Shown here: positions 40,768 through 48,702 of the stretch, one piece after another
How positions within the stretch are numbered: the first letter of the stretch is position 1
How the letters are laid out: every line of letters begins with the position of its first letter
Assembly: GCA_947631115.1 (NCBI GenBank)
Contig: CANRKB010000001.1
Span: 148,059-212,058, forward strand
Reading direction: 5' to 3'
From: an uncultured Clostridia bacterium
GTDB lineage: Bacteria; Bacillota; Clostridia; Oscillospirales; Ruminococcaceae
Length of the DNA stretch: 64,000 nt
Made by a program: the position numbers and the translations under genes
The notes under the pieces: model-generated
Told to the model about the DNA's origin: nothing
Seen by the model: the letters and a program-made list of their open reading frames with translations, nothing else
Database searches by the model: none

Positions 40768-42233
40768 ATAATGCAGATCAGCCCGCCGCAGCCGTCGTTT
40801 ATTATCCTCTCAATCGTTTCCCTCAGCTTCATTCTCGCGTCGCGCGGCATACGGTTGAGCTTGTTGTGCAATCCCTCGTTTACAAGATCGTGCAGCGATT
40901 TCCCGAATATGTTGCTCTCCCATATCTTCGTCGGGTTTTCCTCAAAGTCCGTCAGCAAATAGCTTATAAGCTCCTCGGACTGCTTCTCGCTCCCGACTAT
41001 CGGGTTTATCTCCGTCGTTATGTCCGCGCTCATCATATGTATCGACGGCGCCGACGCTTTCAGCCTTACCCCGTATTTCCCGCCCTGCTTTATAATTTCG
41101 GGTTCTTCCAGCCTCATTTCTTCCATCTGCGGAAGCACTATCCCGTATCCCGTCGCTTCCACTTCTTCAATCGCGTCCTTTACCCGCTCATACTTCTTTT
41201 TTATTTCCGCCAGCATAAGCATACACGGCATAAGGTCGCTCTCGCTGTTTATCTCAAGCCCCGTTTCCTCGCCCAGTATCTGATAGAACAATTCGTCTTT
41301 GAGCGCAATATCAATTACCCCCGAGCCTGTTCCCAGATCAAGCTCGCACGTTTCCGCGCGCTTTACATATTCACATTCGCCGATTTTTGCGCCCGCGTTC
41401 TTTATCATGCTTACGTCGGAAACTTCCGAGCATGCGCCCTTTATCGCTTCTATTACGCTCTTTTTCAGATTGTGCTCCTTGTCGAGAGACATTATCCATT
41501 TCGGGAGCTTTATCTTTATTTCTTTTACTGGGAATTTCAGCAATACCTCTCCAAGTATCTCCGAAATTTTATCCTCGTCCATATCAAGACAGTTAAGCAC
41601 TATAACTTTTTCGCCGTATTTTTCGGACATCTCCTCGGCTAATTTTTTTGTTTCGGGTCTGTCGGGTTCGCGGGAATTAAGTATTATAACAAACGGCTTG
41701 TTTATTTCACAAAGCTCGTTTATTATTTTCTCTTCCGCTTCGGCATATTCGCTCCTGGGAATATCCGCTACAGTGCCGTCGGTCGTTATGACAACGCCTA
41801 TTGTCGAGTGGTCGTTTATTACCTTTCTCGTGCCAATCTCAGCCGCCATATTGAACGGTATCTCCTCGTCAAACCACGACGTCATGACCATTCTCGGAGC
41901 GTTGTTTTCAATATATCCCACCGCCGACGGTACGATATATCCTACGCAGTCTATAAGCCTTACGTTCATTTTAACGTCGCCTATCGAAACAGCCGCGGCT
42001 TCTTCGGGAACGAATTTCGGCTCGGTCGTCATGATGGTTTTTCCCGCGGAGCTTTGCGGAAGTTCGTCTGCGGCGCGGCTCCTGGCATATTCGTCCGCGA
42101 TGTTCGGAATGACGAGCTTGTTCATAAATCTGCTTATAAAGGTGGATTTCCCCGAACGCACGGGACCTACTACTCCGAGATAGATGTTTCCGCCTGTACG
42201 GCGAGCAATATCGGCATAAATTGATGTGTTCAT
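40761..42233 (-). CDS. spoIVA: Stage IV sporulation protein A (coat basement ATPase)
   Basis: 490 residues, full length. The N-terminal TRAFAC-like ATPase domain has GPVRSGKST (about 23-31) and MTTEPKFVPEEA; a middle domain and the C-terminal GGLICIIL follow. SpoIVA polymerises on the forespore surface in the mother cell and anchors the coat through SpoVM. This is firm evidence that the organism sporulates. The upstream gene encodes a SPOCS/LysM protein, 18 bases away. Confidence 0.97.
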   Translation of the reverse strand: MNTSIYADIARRTGGNIYLGVVGPVRSGKSTFISRFMNKLVIPNIADEYARSRAADELPQSSAGKTIMTTEPKFVPEEAAAVSIGDVKMNVRLIDCVGYIVPSAVGYIENNAPRMVMTSWFDEEIPFNMAAEIGTRKVINDHSTIGVVITTDGTVADIPRSEYAEAEEKIINELCEINKPFVIILNSREPDRPETKKLAEEMSEKYGEKVIVLNCLDMDEDKISEILGEVLLKFPVKEIKIKLPKWIMSLDKEHNLKKSVIEAIKGACSEVSDVSMIKNAGAKIGECEYVKRAETCELDLGTGSGVIDIALKDELFYQILGEETGLEINSESDLMPCMLMLAEIKKKYERVKDAIEEVEATGYGIVLPQMEEMRLEEPEIIKQGGKYGVRLKASAPSIHMMSADITTEINPIVGSEKQSEELISYLLTDFEENPTKIWESNIFGKSLHDLVNEGLHNKLNRMPRDARMKLRETIERIINDGCGGLICIIL

Positions 42234-42251
42234 AGATCTTTCCTTTCTTTC

Positions 42252-43766
42252 TCAAACGGTCGGAACAACTATCATTCCATCGAGCTTGTTGTCTTCGTTC
42301 GGAGTATTTTCGGCGAGCAGAGCCGAAACGGTCGTGTTGTATTCCTTTGCAATTTCCCAGCAGTCTTTCGGCTCGTCTGTATAACATATCTTCAACGCAA
42401 ATTCGCTGTCTTTCTGCTTGGGTTTATCTTCGAGTATCTTTACGGAGCTTAAAGTATCCACATACATTACTTCGCTAATATCTCCCGAAATATCGCAAAA
42501 AGCCGTTATTTCAAGAGTATTGTCGGGCATTATCGCAAAGTTCGTGTTTGAAACGTTCGCGCAGAAATAAACGGCGCTGTTGTCGGTTGTACCTGAAAGC
42601 ACATTCCTTTCAAACGGTTCTTGTTTTTCAATGCAGAAGACCGTGCCGCTGCTGCTTTTTCCGTAAGCCTTACATCTCAGAAGCCCCGAAAGTATAAGCT
42701 CGCCGTTTACGTTTCTTGCGGCGGCGTTTTTTATTTCCGCTCTGCAGTCCCATACGGCAGCAATTTCTTCGTCATGCTTTGCCGTAAGTTTAAGCTGAAA
42801 GCTCTGCGAAAGCGGCTTCGGGACGGTTCCGAGCTTTATCTTCGAGGTGGAAATTTCCGTTTCAAAATCAGTGGAATAAGCGTCGGACGCGGTTTTTATC
42901 TTGCTTTCGCAGGCGGCTCTTACGGTACATTCGGCGTTTATCTCGCACGACATAACTCCGCTGTCGGGGCGCGGTATAAGCTCGCAGCCGAGAACGTTTA
43001 TCGACGGGATAGCGGTGTATTCGTCGCTTATTCCCGAAACGTCAAGTATCGCGGACACGGGAATTTCCGCCGTCATTTTTTCCGCAGCCGCTGAAGAACT
43101 GCTTTCGGGAACAGCTACCCCGTAAAGCGCGTCGACGCAGATAACGCCCTTAATTACCGCCTTGTCTGCTACTAAACGCATATCGGTCATTTTCGGCACG
43201 GCGGCGCTGTCTATTATAAAAGAAATACCCGAAGCGCCGGTGTCTATCTCCTCGCGTATAACGAGCTTTTTTGACGAGTACAGCGTCTTTCCCGCGCAGG
43301 ATATTTCCTCGGTTTTGAGTTCAAGTTTATCTGACAGTTCGGGCTGTTTTATCTCGGTGCAGTTAAAAGCCTTTATCCCTATGGAAACGGCTCCGCGCAC
43401 ATCTATTCTTCTCGGACTTACCGCCCTGCAGGAACAGTAGTCCTCGCACACAAAAAAGCGGACGTCCTCGGTATATGCGCCGAGAGATACCGTTTTTGAA
43501 AACGTTGTTCTTCCCAGAACGCAGCATATCTGCCCGCCCTCTTCGTTTGCGTAGACGGCTCTTGCGATTATTTCTCCGTCAATTGTAAGCTTTCCGTCCG
43601 ACGACACGGCGTATGACAGGATCCTCGGCGAAAGCGAGCCGGAAAGCGTTCTGAAAACCTCGGGACAATAATCGGGAACGATACAGTCAAGCTCCGCGCT
43701 CTGCTCTATAGCCGCGTCGTAGAGCGTCTGTCCGCTGTAAATACCTTGCATTTCTTCTTTTTCCAT
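42252..43766 (-). CDS. SPOCS (DUF3794) and LysM domain spore protein
   Basis: 504 residues. It begins MEKEEMQGIYSGQTLYDAAIEQSAELDCIVPDYCPEV and contains two or three SPOCS-type beta-domains (DYCPEVFRTL, GTVPKPLSQSFQLKLTA). The LysM peptide-binding module is at the end (DCWEIAKEYNTTVSALLAEN, about 460-500). Such proteins localise to the forespore and bind cortex peptidoglycan. Co-transcription with spoIVA suggests the two link coat base and cortex. No signal peptide, as expected for a mother-cell cytoplasmic protein. Confidence 0.9.
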   Translation of the reverse strand: MEKEEMQGIYSGQTLYDAAIEQSAELDCIVPDYCPEVFRTLSGSLSPRILSYAVSSDGKLTIDGEIIARAVYANEEGGQICCVLGRTTFSKTVSLGAYTEDVRFFVCEDYCSCRAVSPRRIDVRGAVSIGIKAFNCTEIKQPELSDKLELKTEEISCAGKTLYSSKKLVIREEIDTGASGISFIIDSAAVPKMTDMRLVADKAVIKGVICVDALYGVAVPESSSSAAAEKMTAEIPVSAILDVSGISDEYTAIPSINVLGCELIPRPDSGVMSCEINAECTVRAACESKIKTASDAYSTDFETEISTSKIKLGTVPKPLSQSFQLKLTAKHDEEIAAVWDCRAEIKNAAARNVNGELILSGLLRCKAYGKSSSGTVFCIEKQEPFERNVLSGTTDNSAVYFCANVSNTNFAIMPDNTLEITAFCDISGDISEVMYVDTLSSVKILEDKPKQKDSEFALKICYTDEPKDCWEIAKEYNTTVSALLAENTPNEDNKLDGMIVVPTV

Positions 43767-43793
43767 AATATCCTCCTCGTATTAGTTTTGTAC

Positions 43794-43822
43794 ATCTTAT
43801 GCTTGCAAGTCCGTATTTATGA
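43794..43822 (-). promoter_or_regulatory. Possible sigma-E-type promoter of the coat operon
   Basis: On the minus strand a TCATAAA block (43816-43822) and CATAAGAT (43794-43801) are separated by 14 bases. This is a loose fit to sigma-E promoters. Confidence 0.3.
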
Positions 43823-43888
43823 CGAGTTTTATTGTTTAATTGAAATGCAAAAATACATATACTTTTGAAATATTGTGTATAAAAAGAC

Positions 43889-43917
43889 TTGTAATTTTTA
43901 AATAAATGTGTTACAAT
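43889..43917 (+). promoter_or_regulatory. Promoter of corA
   Basis: TTGTAA (43889-43894), 17-base spacer, TACAAT (43912-43917). Confidence 0.75.
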
Positions 43918-43979
43918 AATAAAAGTGCAAAAGAAAATGTTATTTTGCGTTATATCGGGTCGAAAAGGAAGTGATTTCG

Positions 43980-44927
43980 GTGATAGAATTTTACAGGAGC
44001 ATAGAGGGCAAAGTCTGCCGTATAGCAGAATACGAGCAGGGCTGCTGGGTGTCTGTCATAAGTCCTACCGAAACCGAGATCTCGCGCCTTGAAGAAGACC
44101 TGAAAATAGACCGCGACTATATCCGCGCCGCGCTCGACGAAGAAGAGCCTTCGCGTATCGAAAGCGACGACGGCGTTACGCTTATTGTCGTTGACTATCC
44201 TATCGCCGAGCAGGACAACGACCCCGACAAGACCCTTTTGTATTCAACGACCCCTATGTCCATAATAATTACCGACGAAAGCGTTATTACCGTTTCCGCG
44301 CGTGAGAACGCCGTCGTTGACGAAATATCAAAAGGCGTTTTAAAAGGCATACGCACAAACTATAAGACAAACTTTGTTTTTACCATACTTCTGCGGATAG
44401 CTACCCGCTATCTTCAGTATCTTAAACAGATCGATAAAATTTCTAATTATGTCGAGGGAAAAATGTATCTCGCGATGAAAAACAAGGGGCTTATACAGCT
44501 CCTCGGTCTTGAAAAATCGCTCGTTTATTTTTCTACGTCATTAAAATCAAACGAGGCTATTCTTGAAAAGCTTATGCGCGGACGTTACATAAAGCTTTAC
44601 GAGGAGGATTCCGACCTGCTCGACGACGTATTGATCGAGGTAAAGCAAGCTATAGAAATGACGAACATCTATTCAAACATTCTGAGCGGAACGATGGACA
44701 CATTCGCGAGCATTATTTCAAACAACCTGAATATCGTCATGAAGCGAATGACCATTCTTACCATCATAATCGCCGTTCCCACCATCGTGTTCAGCTTTTA
44801 CGGAATGAATCTTAATGAAGCGGCAAACGGACTTCCGCTTGCGAATATCTGGTTCCCGCTGATTTTAAGTATCGGGCTTTCTGCGGTCGTCGGCATACTG
44901 GTAAATCTTATCCAGAAGTTTAAATAG
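43980..44927 (+). CDS. corA: CorA-family divalent cation transporter
   Basis: 315 residues from GTG 43980, which has AAGGAAG 8-9 bases upstream; a GTG three codons earlier overlaps the site itself. A cytoplasmic alpha/beta N-domain and long helices are followed by two C-terminal TM helices, with the pore signature YGMN at the end of the first. It carries Mg2+ (or Co2+/Ni2+) as a pentamer. The acidic residues after the GMN motif (LNEAANGLP) replace the usual MPE loop. Confidence 0.9.
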   Translation: MIEFYRSIEGKVCRIAEYEQGCWVSVISPTETEISRLEEDLKIDRDYIRAALDEEEPSRIESDDGVTLIVVDYPIAEQDNDPDKTLLYSTTPMSIIITDESVITVSARENAVVDEISKGVLKGIRTNYKTNFVFTILLRIATRYLQYLKQIDKISNYVEGKMYLAMKNKGLIQLLGLEKSLVYFSTSLKSNEAILEKLMRGRYIKLYEEDSDLLDDVLIEVKQAIEMTNIYSNILSGTMDTFASIISNNLNIVMKRMTILTIIIAVPTIVFSFYGMNLNEAANGLPLANIWFPLILSIGLSAVVGILVNLIQKFK

Positions 44928-45409
44928 CTCCCTTTAGGATCTTTAGATCCTAAGTTTAATTTTTTTTACACAAGCCTCTTTTTTAATTTAATTTTATGCC
45001 ATAGGCGTTATACGGACTTTTCCGTATAACGCCGCTTCCTTTTCTAAATTATATTCAGAAAAAAGCTTTAAGCTATTACTGAATACTGTACATTGTCTGC
45101 TGTCAACTGCAACAGGGGTTGGGCTGCGCCCCGAGGCGGGACGCAGGGCGCGCCCGCGCCCCGCACTCTCCCCCGTCCCCTTTGGGGAAGGGGGCAGGGG
45201 GATAGGGCGAGTAAACGTTATTTATAAAAATATTGTTTGAAAAGAACCACAAATAATTTTTTACCATTAAACGAAAAGTCCGTATAACGCCGCTTCCTTT
45301 TCAAAAGCCTATTTTTAACGGAAAATATATTCAAGGTTAAAATCAGCGTAGGCGGAGAAGATATAAAAAGAGAAAAGAAATTTCTCAATAATAAAAATAC
45401 GGTGATAAT
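44928..45409. other. Repeat-filled gap corA / thioredoxin
   Basis: It contains a GGCGTTATACGGA/TCCGTATAACGCC hairpin (45004-45033), full-length R1 copy c (45070-45257) and a second copy of the hairpin's right arm (45280-45303). No gene found. Confidence 0.7.
45070..45257 (+). repeat. R1 repeat, full form (copy c)
   Basis: TACTGAATACTGTACATTGT, CTGCTGTCAACTGC, a G/C-rich core, CCCCTTTGGGG hairpin, GGGGGATAGGGCGAG and GTTTGAAAAGAACCACAAAT. It is flanked by 24-base direct repeats at 45021-45044 and 45280-45303. Confidence 0.82.
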
Positions 45410-45727
45410 ATGTCGGTAATTGTGGATAACGATAATTTTGATAAAGAAGTTTTAAAAACAAACGGAATAGTTTTGGCGGATTTTTATTCGGACGCCTGCC
45501 GACCTTGCAGGAGTGTTTCGCCCGTACTTGCCGAGATTGAAGAAGCTTACGGCGATAAAATAAAGCTCGCGAAGATAAACGTAAATCTTGACGCAAAGCT
45601 TGCGAGAAAATACGTTGTCGGCGCTGTTCCCACTATAGTTTTTTTCAAAAACGGCGAGGAGTCGGGAAGAATTGTCGGAGCGGCGGATAAGTCCGAATAT
45701 TCTTCGGCTATTGATAAGATGATGTGA
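45410..45727 (+). CDS. Thioredoxin-like protein with CRPC active site
   Basis: 105 residues with a complete thioredoxin fold. The active site is DACRPC (Cys30, Cys33) instead of the canonical WCGPC: the Trp is replaced by Ala and Gly by Arg. The cis-Pro loop (VGAVPTIVFF) is normal. It is a cytoplasmic disulfide reductase or specialised redox carrier; the Arg would shift the redox potential. It stands alone with a weak hairpin after it (45731-45760). Confidence 0.88.
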   Translation: MSVIVDNDNFDKEVLKTNGIVLADFYSDACRPCRSVSPVLAEIEEAYGDKIKLAKINVNLDAKLARKYVVGAVPTIVFFKNGEESGRIVGAADKSEYSSAIDKMM

Positions 45728-45854
45728 AAAAAAGGCTGTTGATTATAATATATCGACAGCCTGTTTCATTCCCTCAGACTGTCTATAAAGTCTGAAATTT
45801 GGCTTTTTAGATAGTCTGATTCCTTACGAAATTATTACAATTTTTTGCATTGCC

Positions 45855-45883
45855 TTGACGAAATAAAAAAATTGAGTTATAAT
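45855..45883 (+). promoter_or_regulatory. Promoter of the two-component operon
   Basis: TTGACG (45855-45860), 17-base spacer, TATAAT (45878-45883). The predicted transcription start near 45890 rules out the longer frame from 45845. Confidence 0.8.
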
Positions 45884-45910
45884 GAAATAAAAATGACTTG
45901 GGGATTATTT

Positions 45911-46618
45911 ATGACAGACAGTAAAACAACTCCTCGGATACTTGTCGTTGACGATGAAAAGGAAATAGCGGACCTTATAGAGCTGTATCTTAAAAACGAG
46001 GGCTGCAAGGTGTTTAAGTTCTATAACGGAAAAGACGCGCTGGAGTGCGTTCATAACGAGAAGATAGACCTTGCGCTTCTTGACGTTATGCTGCCCGATA
46101 CGGACGGGTTTACTCTGGTAAAACTTATACGCGAAAAGTATTTTTTCCCTATCATTATGCTTACCGCAAAAGTCGAGGACAGCGACAAGATAATGGGTCT
46201 TACTATAGGCGCCGACGACTACATAACAAAACCTTTCAATCCGCTGGAAGTTACCGCGCGCGTCAGAACGCAGCTTCGCCGCTATATGCGGTATAATTCC
46301 GCCGAACCCGAACAGCCCTCCGATGAAATAGACATCCGCGGTCTTGTCATAAGTAAGTCTTCCCACAAATGCACGCTTTTCGGAGAACCCGTTTCTCTTA
46401 CGCCGTTAGAGTTTTCGCTTCTCCTGTACCTATGCCTTAACAGGGGTACGGTCGTTTCGTCCGAGGAGCTTTTTGAAAACGTCTGGGGCGAAAAATTCAT
46501 AAACGCAAACAACACCGTTATGGCGCATATTGCGCGGCTTCGTGAAAAACTTCACGAGTCGCCGCGAGAGCCTAAATTTATAAAAACTGTCTGGGGAGTT
46601 GGCTATACGATTGAATAA
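45911..46618 (+). CDS. Response regulator, OmpR/PhoB family (VanR-like)
   Basis: 235 residues from ATG 45911 (an alternative ATG lies at 45893). The receiver domain has DD at 14-15, phospho-acceptor Asp58 (LLDVM) and Lys107 (TKPFN). The winged-helix DNA-binding domain occupies about 130-235 (LTPLEFSLLLYLCLN, NTVMAHIARLREKL, VWGVGYTIE). Sequence style is closest to VanR. It overlaps the kinase gene by 8 bases if the TTG start is right. Confidence 0.93.
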   Translation: MTDSKTTPRILVVDDEKEIADLIELYLKNEGCKVFKFYNGKDALECVHNEKIDLALLDVMLPDTDGFTLVKLIREKYFFPIIMLTAKVEDSDKIMGLTIGADDYITKPFNPLEVTARVRTQLRRYMRYNSAEPEQPSDEIDIRGLVISKSSHKCTLFGEPVSLTPLEFSLLLYLCLNRGTVVSSEELFENVWGEKFINANNTVMAHIARLREKLHESPREPKFIKTVWGVGYTIE

Positions 46619-47732
46619 GAAAAAACTGAAATACAGCTCTATTGCGCGAAAACTTATGACTACGAGCGCGCTTTTAATGATAGCGTGGGCTGTCGTCATT
46701 ATAATTATTCTGCAATTATCCTACGCTGTCTGCAGGAGCTTTATATGGTATGGTGACGAGCCTCTGTACAAACCGCTTTTATTTATTGAAAACAACATAA
46801 ATTGGATAATTCCTACGGTTATTCTGGCGGGCTGGATAGTGATTGTTTACATCATTTTAAGGCGCGCGCTTAAATATCTTAATGAAATAACGTTTGAGGC
46901 TGAAAAGCTTGCCGACCCCGACGCAAAGCCAGTTCATCTTTCCGACGAGCTTAAAGGTATTCAGGACGAGCTTAATTCCGCGCGCGAGCAGTCGCTTAAA
47001 AACTCCGCTCTCGCAAAAGAAGCGGAGCAGAGAAAAAACGATCTTGTCGTTTATCTTGCGCACGACTTAAAAACGCCGCTTACGAGCGTTATCGGCTATC
47101 TGTCGCTGCTTAAAGACGAAAAGGACATCTCCGAGGAAACGCGCGAAAAATATACCGACATTGCTCTTTCAAAAGCAAACCGCCTTGAGGAGCTTGTAAA
47201 CGAGTTTTTTGAAATAACCCGCTTTAATCTTTCAAAGCTCACTCTCGAATATTCCACGATAAATTTAACGCTTATGCTCGAACAGCTCGTGTATGAGTTC
47301 GGACCGGTATTTGACAGGAAAAAACTTTCCGCAAAACTGTCTGCCGAAGAAAAAGTAATGCTCAGGTGCGACCCCGACAAGCTCTCCAGAGTGTTCGACA
47401 ATTTGCTCAGAAACGCCGTAAATTACAGCTATGAGGAAACCCTGATAGAAATACGGCTTATTACGGACGATAATTTTGCGTACATATTTTTTTCAAACTC
47501 GGGCGCTACTATTCCGTCGGACAAGCTTGAAAGAATTTTCGAGCAGTTTTTCAGACTTGATACTTCCCGCGCCACAAACAGCGGCGGCGCGGGTCTGGGA
47601 CTTGCAATCGCAAAGCAGATAACCGAGCTTCACGGCGGTAAAATATCCGCGACAAGCGAAAACGAAATAACGCGCTTTTGCGTTAAGCTCCCCAAAACGC
47701 AAAAAGCTCTTGACAAAGTAAACGATGTATGA
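46611..47732 (+). CDS. Sensor histidine kinase (VanS-like), TTG start likely
   Basis: About 373 residues if it starts at TTG 46611; TTG 46599 and ATG 46656 are alternatives. Two TM helices (about 18-36 and 62-82) enclose a 25-residue external loop, too small for a large sensor domain, so it may sense at the membrane. HAMP-like linker, H-box YLAHDLKTPLTSVIGYLSLL, N-box FDNLLRNAVNYS and G-box GGAGLGLAIAKQITELHGG are complete. VanS-like, but no vanHAX genes are present. Confidence 0.9.
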   Translation: MNKKKLKYSSIARKLMTTSALLMIAWAVVIIIILQLSYAVCRSFIWYGDEPLYKPLLFIENNINWIIPTVILAGWIVIVYIILRRALKYLNEITFEAEKLADPDAKPVHLSDELKGIQDELNSAREQSLKNSALAKEAEQRKNDLVVYLAHDLKTPLTSVIGYLSLLKDEKDISEETREKYTDIALSKANRLEELVNEFFEITRFNLSKLTLEYSTINLTLMLEQLVYEFGPVFDRKKLSAKLSAEEKVMLRCDPDKLSRVFDNLLRNAVNYSYEETLIEIRLITDDNFAYIFFSNSGATIPSDKLERIFEQFFRLDTSRATNSGGAGLGLAIAKQITELHGGKISATSENEITRFCVKLPKTQKALDKVNDV

Positions 47733-47738
47733 TATAAT
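47710..47738 (+). promoter_or_regulatory. Consensus promoter inside the end of the kinase gene
   Basis: TTGACA (47710-47715), 17-base spacer, TATAAT (47733-47738): an exact sigma-A consensus. It drives the radical SAM pair. Confidence 0.85.
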
Positions 47739-47741
47739 AAA

Positions 47742-47771
47742 ACTGTACTATTCAAAACAGTACAGTTTTTT
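47742..47771 (+). promoter_or_regulatory. Dyad/hairpin with T-run at the new transcript start
   Basis: ACTGTACT-N9-AGTACAGT (47742-47766) followed by TTTTTT. It may be the terminator of the two-component operon, an operator for the promoter just upstream, or both. Confidence 0.6.
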
Positions 47772-47790
47772 ATTTTGGGGAGTGATATTA

Positions 47791-48693
47791 TTGAAACTGT
47801 CGAGCTTTGCATATCTTGCAAAATACGGCGTAAAGACCGTTTTAGGCAGGCAGAAAACACCGATACTCGGAACGGTGATACTTACGGATAAATGCAATCT
47901 TCACTGTAAGCATTGTTCCGTAAACAATCTGACCGCCGTCGTCCACCCGTACAGGCAGATAATAAACGAGATGAAACAGCTCTACATAATGGGAGTCAGG
48001 ATACTGTTCTTCTGCGGGGGAGAAACGTTTATGTGGCAGAGCGAGGGAAAGACGCTCCGCGACCTTGTAATCAAAGCGAAGCAGATGGGCTTTCTTATTG
48101 TAAACACCGTTACAAACGGAACGTTTCCCATTGACCTGCCCGAAGCGGATCTTATACTTCTCAGCCTCGACGGCGACAAACCCCGCCACAACGCCATAAG
48201 AGGCGACACCTATGATAAAATTATCCGGAACGTAAACAGCGCGACTTCCGACAACATCTGCTTTTACATGGCGATAAACAAGATAAATAAGTCTGCGGTA
48301 AAAAGCGTCTGCGCTCTCGCAAAGAAAATGAAGAACGTCCGCGCCGTGTCTTTTAATTTCCATACTCCCTATCCCGACACAAAGGAGCTTGCGCTCAGCA
48401 AAAGCGAAAAGGCGAAATGCTGCAATGACATTCTGGAAATGATGAAAAAGGGCGCTCCCGTTTTCAACCTTAAAAGCGCTTTTCCGTATCTGATAAACAA
48501 CAGCTTTCCTACGCCCTGCAGACAGTGCGTGGTAATGGAAAACGGGAAACTTAGCGTTTGCGGAAGATGTATACACGAAAAAGGACTATGCGAAAAGTGC
48601 GGATATTTTTTCGTAGCGGAGTATACGCTTTTGTTCAGCGGGAATATAAAAATAATCGCCGAAATGCTTTCTACCTATCTGAAATATATCTGA
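47791..48693 (+). CDS. Radical SAM protein with Cys-rich C-terminus (TTG start)
   Basis: 300 residues from TTG 47791, with GGGGAG 8 bases upstream; the ATG at 47725 lies ahead of the promoter and hairpin. The 4Fe-4S site is CNLHCKHC (Cx3Cx2C), and the SAM-binding CGGETFMW strand follows. A C-terminal cluster CRQC..CGRC..CEKC (about 235-270) could hold auxiliary clusters as in SPASM proteins. Substrate unknown. It is coupled to a HemN-like radical SAM gene 9 bases downstream. Confidence 0.82.
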   Translation: MKLSSFAYLAKYGVKTVLGRQKTPILGTVILTDKCNLHCKHCSVNNLTAVVHPYRQIINEMKQLYIMGVRILFFCGGETFMWQSEGKTLRDLVIKAKQMGFLIVNTVTNGTFPIDLPEADLILLSLDGDKPRHNAIRGDTYDKIIRNVNSATSDNICFYMAINKINKSAVKSVCALAKKMKNVRAVSFNFHTPYPDTKELALSKSEKAKCCNDILEMMKKGAPVFNLKSAFPYLINNSFPTPCRQCVVMENGKLSVCGRCIHEKGLCEKCGYFFVAEYTLLFSGNIKIIAEMLSTYLKYI

Positions 48694-48702
48694 GGTGAAA
48701 AA

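Noticed and set aside
45911..47732. Vancomycin resistance locus
   Set aside because: VanR/VanS-like regulators only; no vanH, ligase or vanX genes follow.
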